This document shows positions 1 through 5,817 of a stretch of 9,074 bases of DNA, piece after piece (the first letter of the stretch is position 1; every line of letters begins with the position of its first letter). The notes under the pieces are model-generated. The model saw only the letters and a program-made list of their open reading frames with translations, was not told the DNA's origin and made no database searches. Source of the stretch: Acidobacteriaceae bacterium (GTDB taxonomy: Bacteria; Acidobacteriota; Terriglobia; Terriglobales; Acidobacteriaceae); assembly GCA_030040395.1 (NCBI GenBank), contig JASHTU010000327.1:1-9074 (forward strand). The letters are read 5' to 3'. The position numbers and the translations under genes were made by a program.

Positions 1-312
1 AGTCAGCGTGACGCCGGCCGTGGGAACACCGCTCCACAAGCTCGCCGCGGCGTCCACCATCGCCGTCGCCTGCTGGTTGGTAACCGCAGCGTTCAGCGGG
101 CCCTGGTCGACGTAGTAATTCACCTGGCCGTTGAACCAGTGGACGGGCTGCCCCAGCACGCCGGGATTGAAAAAGCTGGTTCCAGCCACGTACTTTGGAC
201 CGCCCGCGACGGCAACCGCAGGCGACAGTACAAGCAGAGCAAAACTAAGTGCGTGAACTGGGCGACGTCGCCGCGCCGTGGTGCGCGCGGGCTGAGGAGC
301 AGTGATAGACAC
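1..312 (-). CDS. Secreted protein of unknown function, N-terminal part, cut by window edge
   Basis: An open frame of 104 codons runs from a GTG at 312-310 to the window edge without a stop. The only in-frame stop upstream is TGA at 336-334 and there is no ATG between, so GTG is the natural start; a G-rich stretch just upstream (GGGGGA) can serve as ribosome binding site. The protein starts with an Arg-rich n-region (about residues 10-17, RTTARRRR), then a hydrophobic core (about 21-36, ALSFALLVLSPAVAVA), a good Sec signal peptide. The mature part reads GGPKYVAGTSFFNPGVLG and continues with HWFNGQVNYYVDQGPL and an AATAMVDAAASLW-like helix. I do not recognise a named domain. The NYYVD-plus-helix pattern is faintly like the start of a secreted metalloprotease domain, but the HExxH region would lie outside the window, so this is a guess. 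It is divergent from the aquaporin gene. Confidence 0.72.
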   Translation of the reverse strand, partial: MSITAPQPARTTARRRRPVHALSFALLVLSPAVAVAGGPKYVAGTSFFNPGVLGQPVHWFNGQVNYYVDQGPLNAAVTNQQATAMVDAAASLWSGVPTAGVTLT

Positions 313-686
313 GGATTCCCCCGGACGGGAAAATCAGCGGCATCTCATCGTCCAGCCGGTTTTTGCTGGGATTGGAAATTTCTTAGATGCAGCGTCAAGA
401 ACCGCCAGAAATAAACACGCCCTTGCGCGGCCATTCAACGTAGAGTTCCGAGGTTGCGCGTCGGGCCAAGGCGCGGGGTGCGCGATTTTTACTTGACGCG
501 GCCGATCGCTCTCTGCGATGCTCCGGGGGCGGAATCCTGCACCTGAATTTTGGCCGCTTTTCGCCGGCCGCTTCCAACTCCCTTCCCCGGGGCCGGTGCA
601 GAACGACCGTCGTGGCGCAGCAGGCCGCGAAACCGGGACCCGAAAAAGACAGCAAACTTCGGCGCGAATCATCCAGAGGAGGGACG
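313..686. other. Intergenic region between divergent genes
   Basis: This 374-bp stretch separates the left secreted-protein gene (minus) from the aquaporin gene (plus) and must hold both promoters. TTGACG, a good -35 hexamer, occurs on the plus strand at 493-498 and on the minus strand at 398-393, but neither has a convincing -10 at 16-18 bp. A short CCAGC/GCTGG stem (352-356 with 365-369) lies in the probable leader of the minus gene. Open frames here are overlapping, Arg/Pro-rich and lack ribosome binding sites, so I see no gene. Confidence 0.6.
677..682 (+). promoter_or_regulatory. Ribosome binding site deciding the aquaporin start
   Basis: AGGAGG lies 4 bases before ATG at 687. This perfect Shine-Dalgarno selects that ATG over the in-frame GTG at 612, which would add 25 hydrophilic residues foreign to aquaporins. 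Confidence 0.85.
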
Positions 687-1370
687 ATGAAAAAGTATCT
701 TGCGGAGTTTGTGGGCACGTTTATCCTCGTGCTCTTTGGCTGTGGAACGGCGGTGATCGCCGGCGACAAGGTAGGCATCCTGGGCATTGCGTTCGCCTTC
801 GGGCTGGCGCAGGTTGCGGCGATCTACGGAATTGGCCCTATTTCCGGCGGTCACGTGAACCCGGCGGTGAGCTTTGGGGTCTGGACCGCGGGTCGGATGT
901 CCCTGAAGGACATGATCGGCTACTGGATAGGACAGTTCCTGGGCGCCTTGCTCGCCGCGTGGGTGCTGTGGGTCATTGCGCGCGGCGTCACCGGCGGCTA
1001 CGACATGGCAACCAGCGGGCTGGGGCAGGATGGCTGGGGTCCCGGCTACCAGGGCGGTTACGACATCACTTCGGCCATCGTGTTCGAGTTTGTGGCCACG
1101 CTGATCTTTGTGATCGTGATTCTCGGCTCGACACAGAAAAGCGCGCCGACGGGATTTGCCGGTCTGGCGATCGGCATTACTCTGCTCGTCATTCACATCT
1201 TCGGGATTCACATCACCGGCGTGAGCGTGAATCCGGCGCGAAGCCTGGGGCCGGCCCTGCTGGTGGGCGGACATGCGTTGGCGCAGGTCTGGCTATTCTT
1301 AGTGATCCCGAGCCTGGGGGGGATCGCGGCCGGAATGCTCTTCCGGACGAAAGCGCTGGAAGCGGCGTAA
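687..1370 (+). CDS. aqpZ: Aquaporin, MIP family (AqpZ-like water channel)
   Basis: This 227-residue inner-membrane channel should conduct water down osmotic gradients. Both pore half-helix motifs are present: GGHVNPAV (Asn58-Pro-Ala60) and SVNPARS (Asn182-Pro-Ala184). Six hydrophobic segments fit the MIP fold, and the length is close to E. coli AqpZ (231). Compared by eye with AqpZ, the aromatic/arginine filter is Phe38, His170, Val179 and Arg185; Phe, His and Arg are the water-specific set, while AqpZ has Thr where this has Val. No Asp follows the second NPAR, which argues against a glycerol facilitator. The periplasmic loop at about 110-125 is Gly/Tyr-rich as in AqpZ. The start is fixed by AGGAGG four bases upstream. 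The gene stands 208 bp before the mannose-6-phosphate isomerase gene, so joint transcription is possible but not shown. Family is certain; strict water selectivity is inferred. Confidence 0.95.
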   Translation: MKKYLAEFVGTFILVLFGCGTAVIAGDKVGILGIAFAFGLAQVAAIYGIGPISGGHVNPAVSFGVWTAGRMSLKDMIGYWIGQFLGALLAAWVLWVIARGVTGGYDMATSGLGQDGWGPGYQGGYDITSAIVFEFVATLIFVIVILGSTQKSAPTGFAGLAIGITLLVIHIFGIHITGVSVNPARSLGPALLVGGHALAQVWLFLVIPSLGGIAAGMLFRTKALEAA

Positions 1371-1578
1371 AACCACCGCCAAGCCTCATCAGGAGTTGCG
1401 GACGCTCGGGTTCTCCGGCACGGCCAACCACGGCGGAGCATCCGGGCGCTGCAGCAAGAGCTGGGAAGTGTTGTCCCTATGCGCAGCGGCCTCGCAACAA
1501 TGGGCTTAGGATGCTCTGTCTGCTAAAGTGAGGATGGCGTTTCCGATCCGCCCGCGAAGTCAGCGGCGGCTAAGATCC

Positions 1579-2601
1579 ATGACGGTTACACCACAATCCT
1601 CCATCCCGGAATTGGCGCCTTTTCGCATTGAGCCATGGTTTGACCCGCGGGTTTGGGGTTACCGTGACTTGCGCCCCTGGTATGACCGGGTCGCCAATGG
1701 CGAGCCCATCGGCGAAGTGTGGCTCACGGGCGACCAGTGCCTCGTCGCGGACGGGCCTTATGCGGGGATGCGGCTCGATGCGCTCTTCGCTGAGGCGCAC
1801 GCCTCACTACTAGGACCCGATGCGCCCTCGCCCGAGTCGCCGCTCCTCATCAAGGTCCTCTTTCCCGCCGACAAGCTCAGCGTACAGGTCCATCCCGATG
1901 ACCGGATGGCGCAGAAATACGGCTTTCCGCGCGGAAAAACCGAGTGCTGGTACGCGCTGGCCGCCGAACCTGAGGCAAAAGTCGCCCTTGGACTGAAACC
2001 GGGCGCCACTCTTGCCCAAGTCGAAGAGGAAATTCACGCCGGGACGCTGGAATCGAGTCTCAACCTGCTGCGGGTCGAACGCGGGGACATGATTTTTGTC
2101 GACGCGGGCACGGTGCACGCCATCTATCCGGGGCCGATCCTGCTCGAAACCCAACAGAACTGCGACTTGACCTACCGGATGTACGATTACGGCCGGCCGC
2201 GCGAACTCCACATCGCCAAATCCCTGGAAGCCACGCGCCTGACCACGCGCGCCGGCAAAGTCGCGGCCAAGCTTCTTGCCGATCGCGCGGTTCTTATCGA
2301 TACTGAGTATTTTCGCTTGGAGCGGATCTCCATAGAGGGCAATCGGACCAGCGCCAGCCTGCACGCGGCGGACGAAACCCAAGCCGCTCCGGGACTGGCG
2401 TACCTTTTTGCCGCATCCGGCGCTGGAAGGATCAGTGGGCAGAGTTTCGCAGCGGTCGATCTGCCGGCGCGGAGCATTTTAGCCGTGCCGGCCCGCTCGC
2501 CCGGGTTTGTTCTCGAAGATCTGGGCGGCCTCGATCTGATTCGCATCACGCCGAATTGGCCTCGAGTTAAAAAAATCCCCGGCCGGGCCGTTGCCTCATG
2601 A
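1579..2601 (+). CDS. manA: Mannose-6-phosphate isomerase, class I
   Basis: This cytoplasmic zinc enzyme interconverts mannose 6-phosphate and fructose 6-phosphate, supplying mannose for GDP-sugars and surface polysaccharide or allowing mannose use. The 340-residue protein resembles the short ManA type of Bacillus. Landmarks are PLLIKVL (about 88-94), VQVHPDD (102-108), GKTECWY (119-125), GTVHAI (177-182) and ETQQNCDLTYRMYDY (190-204). Predicted zinc ligands are Gln103, His105, Glu122 and His180, with Arg200 in the active site. The C-terminal beta domain (about 250-325) is more diverged. The start is uncertain: GTG at 1528 and ATG at 1534 are in frame and would add 17 or 15 residues, but ATG at 1579 gives the family-like N-terminus; none has an ideal ribosome binding site. 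The preceding 208 bp shows no clear terminator or promoter. The stop overlaps the next start (ATGA). Confidence 0.93.
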   Translation: MTVTPQSSIPELAPFRIEPWFDPRVWGYRDLRPWYDRVANGEPIGEVWLTGDQCLVADGPYAGMRLDALFAEAHASLLGPDAPSPESPLLIKVLFPADKLSVQVHPDDRMAQKYGFPRGKTECWYALAAEPEAKVALGLKPGATLAQVEEEIHAGTLESSLNLLRVERGDMIFVDAGTVHAIYPGPILLETQQNCDLTYRMYDYGRPRELHIAKSLEATRLTTRAGKVAAKLLADRAVLIDTEYFRLERISIEGNRTSASLHAADETQAAPGLAYLFAASGAGRISGQSFAAVDLPARSILAVPARSPGFVLEDLGGLDLIRITPNWPRVKKIPGRAVAS

Positions 2602-3206
2602 CGGCCTCCGACTGGCGCGACTCGGTCGCCGGGTTTATCCGCACCGAAGCGCTGCCGGTGGACAAGTACGGCCACCAGCCGCGGCTCTACGCCTTGGCTT
2701 GCCGTGTGGGCGAGGGCCTGGAGTACGACGACGATGTGCTGTTTGCCGCCGCCTGGATGCACGATCTCGGCGTTTTCGCCGGCCATCGGCCGCGCGACCC
2801 GGAAGAACTGACGCGCTGGGATCACATTCCGTACACCCTGGCGCACACTCGGGAACTGCTCACGAAGTGGGGTTTTCCGGCTGCCAAGCTGGACCGCGTG
2901 TTGGAGGCGATCCGGACCCATCAGCCGCTAGACGAGCCCCACGAGATCGAAGGGATCCTGTTGCGCGACGCCGACATTCTCGAGCAGTTGGGAGCGGTCG
3001 GCGTGTTGCGCGCGGTCGCGAAGATCGGACGCGACACCCGCTATCCGACCTTTTCCAGCGTGTTGCCGGTTTTGCGCCGAGCCGCCGATCAATTGCCCGG
3101 CATGTTGCATCTGAGCCATGCGCAGCGGCTGGCCAAACCCCGAGTGGAAGCGCTTCGCGCGTTCATCTCCGCCGTCGAAAACGAAGCCGCCGGTCTGCTC
3201 TTTTAG
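2598..3206 (+). CDS. HD-domain phosphohydrolase (YedJ/YpgQ-like)
   Basis: This 202-residue cytoplasmic protein carries the metal-binding signature of the HD superfamily: His26 (YGHQPR), His55-Asp56 (AAWMHDLG), and Asp124/Asp126 (LRDADILEQLGAVG). Further histidines at 83 (LAHT) and 108 (RTHQP) could complete a second metal site. The DAD...LGA.G pattern followed by an R-rich helix is typical of the YedJ/YpgQ group; members of that group that have been studied hydrolyse nucleotides, but the substrate here cannot be read from sequence. The ATG overlaps the stop of the mannose-6-phosphate isomerase gene (ATGA), and no separate ribosome binding site is evident, so translation is probably coupled. 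That coupling hints at a shared pathway, perhaps removal of a phosphorylated or nucleotide-sugar by-product, which is only inference. The length is normal and the frame is intact. Confidence 0.85.
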   Translation: MTASDWRDSVAGFIRTEALPVDKYGHQPRLYALACRVGEGLEYDDDVLFAAAWMHDLGVFAGHRPRDPEELTRWDHIPYTLAHTRELLTKWGFPAAKLDRVLEAIRTHQPLDEPHEIEGILLRDADILEQLGAVGVLRAVAKIGRDTRYPTFSSVLPVLRRAADQLPGMLHLSHAQRLAKPRVEALRAFISAVENEAAGLLF

Positions 3207-3348
3207 ATCCCGTGCGCGGACGTACGGTGGTTCGGCCGCGTCCAACCCGAAGGTTCACTTGAGCTTCACATCGCAATCTTGGAAGCACGAAATTTGCCCG
3301 CAGGATCGGGATGAACGCGCAAGCCGCCGGAGATCTGGCAGCCCTGGG

Positions 3349-3369
3349 ATCGCGCGGGCGGCGCGCGAT
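3349..3369. repeat. Perfect GC-rich inverted repeat (hairpin)
   Basis: ATCGCGCG and CGCGCGAT form an 8-bp perfect stem around a 5-base loop (GGCGG). It lies about 140 bp after the HD gene and has no T-tract on either strand, so it is at best a weak or factor-dependent terminator, or a structured leader element. Confidence 0.45.
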
Positions 3370-3632
3370 GCGCCTTCGCCTCAAGGGCGACCCCGGCGAG
3401 CGGCTTAAAACTGTCTGCGCGGCCATTGACCGGGCGCTTCTATACCGCTGAAGCCAAACCCCATTCCATCGCCCGGGCACCCGCTGGCAGGCGGAACTTT
3501 TCTCCTCCGGCAGGGTTATTACCCACGACGGCTAGGGCCGGAACTCGTCTAACCGGTCAGAGCCGCAACCGCAGAGCAAAAACATGGTCGTTTCAGGGCG
3601 CCTTGCGCATCCCATGAAAGGACGAAAGCGGT

Positions 3633-3640
3633 GGAGGAGA
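3633..3640 (+). promoter_or_regulatory. Ribosome binding site of the BON-domain gene
   Basis: GGAGGAGA ends 5 bases before ATG at 3646. It supports that start over the in-frame GTG at 3631, which would overlap the site itself. Confidence 0.8.
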
Positions 3641-3645
3641 GAACG

Positions 3646-5118
3646 ATGATTGGCCAAGTGCTTAAAAAGGTGTTGCCGCGGGTCATGGTGGTGACCGCAG
3701 CCGTGGTGCTTTGCGCGGCGGTAGCTTTTGCTCAAGACGCGCCTGCCGCCAGCGGCCAACGCGCCGATGGGCAGATCGAGATGGATGTGGTTCACGCCCT
3801 CGACGCTTCACAGGCGCTTAAGAACGATCTCATCACGGCGGCCACCGTCCAGGGCGAGGTAACGCTTTCAGGCACGGTCGCGACCCAGGCTGACAAGCAG
3901 TTGGCGGGTTCAATCGTTGGCCAGGTGCAGGGCGTGACCAAGGTGCACAACAATCTGAGCATCGGCAATCCGGATGCCGCGGCGCAAGCGGAGAACTTGC
4001 CCAACCCGCAGGATGACGAGAGCGCCGACGCCGCGCCGCCAGCCTGGAATCCGCCGGCTGCATCTTCGTCGCCCGCTCCTGACGATGGGCAACAAAATGC
4101 GCCGCAAGCGGCCCCGTCGCCGGAGCAATATCCCGCGCCGAACACAGCCCCCAATCCAAATCAGTATCCGAACCCCAATCAATACCCGAACCCCAATCAG
4201 TACCCATCGCAATCGCCCTCTCCGCAGGGAACCTATCCGCCGCCTCCGCCGCCGCGTCCGCAGTATTCTCCTTATCCGCAGTATCCGCAGCAGGCGCCCA
4301 ACCCACAGCAGCCGTATCCGCAGCAGCAGCCGTATCCGCAACAGCAGCCCTATCCACAGCAGCCGCCCTATGGCTACCGGCAGCCTCCTGCTCCCGGCTA
4401 CCCGCTCGCCAAGTCTCCTGTCACTGTGCCTGCGGGAACGCTGCTCCAGGTGCGGACCAGCGAGGCGGTCGATAGCAAGAGGGCCGTGGACGGCACGCCG
4501 GTGCAATTCACCCTGATCCGGGATGTCGACTACGGAGGCGTGCTGGCGATTCCGCGTGGCGCCACGTTCCACGGCGTGGTCACTGAAGTCAAAAAGGCTG
4601 GACAGTTGGGCGGCAGCCCCGAGCTGGCGCTTACCCTCACCTCGCTTGACCTTGGCGGCCGCAGCTACCCACTTTCGACCGATGAATTCAAAGTGAAGGG
4701 ACCGAATAAGGCCGGCGAGACCGTTGGCAACACGGTGGGCGGCGCGCTGCTGGGCACCATTATCGGCTGCGCCGTAGGCCGCGGCGCCGGCTGCGCCATC
4801 GGAGCGGGAGCGGGCGCAGCGGCTGGCGCTGGCGCAACCGCGGCTACTCCGGGCCCGCGGGCCTGGATTCCAGCCGAAGCGCTGGTCACCTTCCATTTGG
4901 GCGCGCCGATTACCGTGGCCCCGGTAAGCGAGGCGGAGGCGCAGCGGCTGGCCGAGGGTCTCTACCAGGGCGGCCCGAGCCTCTACCGCCGCGGCTATCC
5001 TCCTCCATATGGGGCGCCCGTCATGCCCTACGCGGGCTACGGTTATCCCTACGGGTACTATCCACCGGTCTACTACCGCCCCTATTACATGGTCGGCGGT
5101 GTTTACTACTGGCGCTAA
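3646..5118 (+). CDS. Exported BON-domain protein with Pro/Gln/Tyr repeats and glycine zipper
   Basis: This 490-residue protein is modular. Residues 1-29 form a signal peptide (basic KK/R, hydrophobic core, AFA before Gln30). Residues about 45-107 form a BON domain (LITAATVQGEVTLSGTV, then VQGVTKVHNNLSI), a fold linked to envelope or phospholipid association. Residues about 130-255 are a disordered Pro/Gln/Tyr/Asn-rich linker with NPNQYP and QQPYPQ repeats. Residues about 257-345 make a beta-rich domain (VPAGTLLQVRTSEAVDSK, LAIPRGATFHGVV). Residues about 359-400 are a glycine zipper (GGALLGTIIG, then GAGAGAAAGAGA) able to pack into membrane. After WIPAEALVTFHL (407-418) the tail (about 444-490) is Tyr/Pro/Gly-rich, ending in VYYWR. 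Placement in the periplasm or outer membrane, perhaps bridging envelope layers, is inferred from domains. No enzyme motif is seen. The gene appears monocistronic, with a strong ribosome binding site and a hairpin 24 bases after the stop. Confidence 0.85.
   Translation: MIGQVLKKVLPRVMVVTAAVVLCAAVAFAQDAPAASGQRADGQIEMDVVHALDASQALKNDLITAATVQGEVTLSGTVATQADKQLAGSIVGQVQGVTKVHNNLSIGNPDAAAQAENLPNPQDDESADAAPPAWNPPAASSSPAPDDGQQNAPQAAPSPEQYPAPNTAPNPNQYPNPNQYPNPNQYPSQSPSPQGTYPPPPPPRPQYSPYPQYPQQAPNPQQPYPQQQPYPQQQPYPQQPPYGYRQPPAPGYPLAKSPVTVPAGTLLQVRTSEAVDSKRAVDGTPVQFTLIRDVDYGGVLAIPRGATFHGVVTEVKKAGQLGGSPELALTLTSLDLGGRSYPLSTDEFKVKGPNKAGETVGNTVGGALLGTIIGCAVGRGAGCAIGAGAGAAAGAGATAATPGPRAWIPAEALVTFHLGAPITVAPVSEAEAQRLAEGLYQGGPSLYRRGYPPPYGAPVMPYAGYGYPYGYYPPVYYRPYYMVGGVYYWR
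4153..4206 (+). repeat. Three tandem 18-bp units coding NPNQYP
   Basis: Three consecutive in-frame units (4153-4170, 4171-4188, 4189-4206) each encode Asn-Pro-Asn-Gln-Tyr-Pro. They differ mainly at third codon positions, so the peptide is preserved while the DNA has drifted. They lie in the extended linker of the BON-domain protein. Confidence 0.9.
4306..4362 (+). repeat. Pro-Tyr-Pro-Gln repeat tract
   Basis: About three 18-bp units encode QQPYPQ, with CAG/CAA-rich codons. Related but looser QYP and PYPQ units precede the tract from about 4261. This is a low-complexity tract in the linker of the BON-domain protein, prone to length change by slippage. Confidence 0.85.
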
Positions 5119-5142
5119 ACGCAACCTTCCCGGCCGACTATC

Positions 5143-5173
5143 AAGCGCCTCCCGGCAATCCCGGGAGGCGCTT
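5143..5173. terminator. Strong hairpin between convergent genes, probable bidirectional terminator
   Basis: Arms AAGCGCCTCCCGG (5143-5155) and CCGGGAGGCGCTT (5161-5173) are perfectly complementary over 13 bp around a 5-base loop. The hairpin starts 24 bases after the stop of the BON-domain gene and lies 66 bases past the stop of the minus-strand subunit gene. On the plus strand it is followed by ATCGTTT, a poor T-tract; on the minus strand there is none. The position and stem strength support a terminator, but efficiency is uncertain. Confidence 0.7.
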
Positions 5174-5239
5174 ATCGTTTGGGCGCGATTCCCTGCCCCT
5201 TCTACGGCGCATGCCTCACCGGTCAGTCCGGCAAGTCAA

Positions 5240-5812
5240 TCATAACGACTGCGCCTGAATGTAGAGCGTGCCTGAATAGGATCCGGCGGGCAGTTGCGGC
5301 TGGTTGGCGAGATTGATTTCAAGATTCAGCGAGTCGGTGCGCGATCCGCCGCCTGTATACAGAGTAAAGGACTGCGTAAACAGTTCCAGGCTCGCTCCTG
5401 CTCCGCCCAGCGGATTGCTTTGCGTGAAGGCCGTATAGGTGGTGGGCAATCCTGTTGGCATCTCGCCGAGCACCTCCGAAGTCGGAATGTTCACCACTGG
5501 CGATCCGCCCCCGGAAAGAGCCGCGGCAGCGGTTGAGAAATAGGCGTAGAGATTGACGGTGCAGGAGTAGATACACAAACTTCCGCCCCACTTCGTCGTA
5601 ATGTTGATCGCGCTCGATCCCTGCGCGATGCCCTTGGAAACCAGGCCGAAGCTCACCGAGGAGGGGCTGGCCGTTATGCTCAAAGAACTGACGGACGCAT
5701 CTGGAGAAATGGCCTGGACCTTGGCCACGCGAATCGCCTGGGCCGGGCTGGTGCATGTCATGAAGCTGACCAGCGCCCAAATCACCAGCGCAAATTGAAC
5801 CGCCTTGCGCAT
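5240..5812 (-). CDS. Small exported beta-rich subunit, pilin-like, with Cys pair
   Basis: This 190-residue protein has a signal peptide (core FALVIWALVSFM, probable cut after AQA at 26). The mature part is Ser/Gly/Thr-rich and beta-rich. It is paralogous to the first gene of the cluster (8344-8922): both contain SPV..IPTSEVLG, then G.PTT.TAFT, RTD.LNLEINL, QPQLPAG and a GTL...QAQ.L C-terminus. The final pattern (LPAG.Y.GTL) resembles the last strands of spore-coat-U/Csu-type pilins, by eye only. It differs from its paralogue in having two close cysteines, Cys80 and Cys84 (LCIYSC), which could form a disulfide in the periplasm. Start ATG is 5 bases after the stop of the barrel gene, so it is very likely the last gene of that operon. 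Being smaller and last, it could be an adaptor or tip subunit; that role is inferred. Confidence 0.72.
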   Translation of the reverse strand: MRKAVQFALVIWALVSFMTCTSPAQAIRVAKVQAISPDASVSSLSITASPSSVSFGLVSKGIAQGSSAINITTKWGGSLCIYSCTVNLYAYFSTAAAALSGGGSPVVNIPTSEVLGEMPTGLPTTYTAFTQSNPLGGAGASLELFTQSFTLYTGGGSRTDSLNLEINLANQPQLPAGSYSGTLYIQAQSL

Positions 5813-5817
5813 TCTTT

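Larger units (their letters stand above)
3207..3645. other. Intergenic region before the BON-domain gene
   Basis: This 439-bp gap probably carries the 3' end of the manA/HD transcript and the promoter of the BON-domain gene. I see a GC-rich hairpin (3349-3369) and a TTGACC at 3426-3431 without a -10 at the right distance. The open frames in it are Arg/Pro-rich, mutually overlapping and lack ribosome binding sites, so none is called as a gene. Confidence 0.55.

Noticed and set aside
493..522. Possible promoter for the aquaporin gene (TTGACG with GATGCT at 18 bp)
   Set aside because: The -10 matches only three of six positions and the site is about 165 bp from the start codon; too weak to call.
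518..1531. 337-codon plus-strand open frame over the aquaporin gene
   Set aside because: It is in a different frame from the aquaporin, Arg/Gly-rich, and shows no domain or ribosome binding site.
2187..2921. 244-codon minus-strand open frame across manA and the HD gene
   Set aside because: It spans two clearly recognised plus-strand genes and is Arg/Pro-rich without any motif.
3426..3443. TTGACC followed by TATACC before the BON-domain gene
   Set aside because: The hexamers are only about 9 bp apart, so they cannot act together as a sigma-70 promoter.
3910..5124. 404-codon minus-strand open frame opposite the BON-domain gene
   Set aside because: The translation is Arg/Ile/Gly-rich low complexity, the mirror of the Pro/Gln/Tyr repeats; the plus strand has a signal peptide, domains and a strong ribosome binding site.
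5768..5812. Lipoprotein signal in the downstream subunit (Cys20)
   Set aside because: The residues before the cysteine (SFMTC) do not fit a lipobox, and a normal AQA cleavage site follows.
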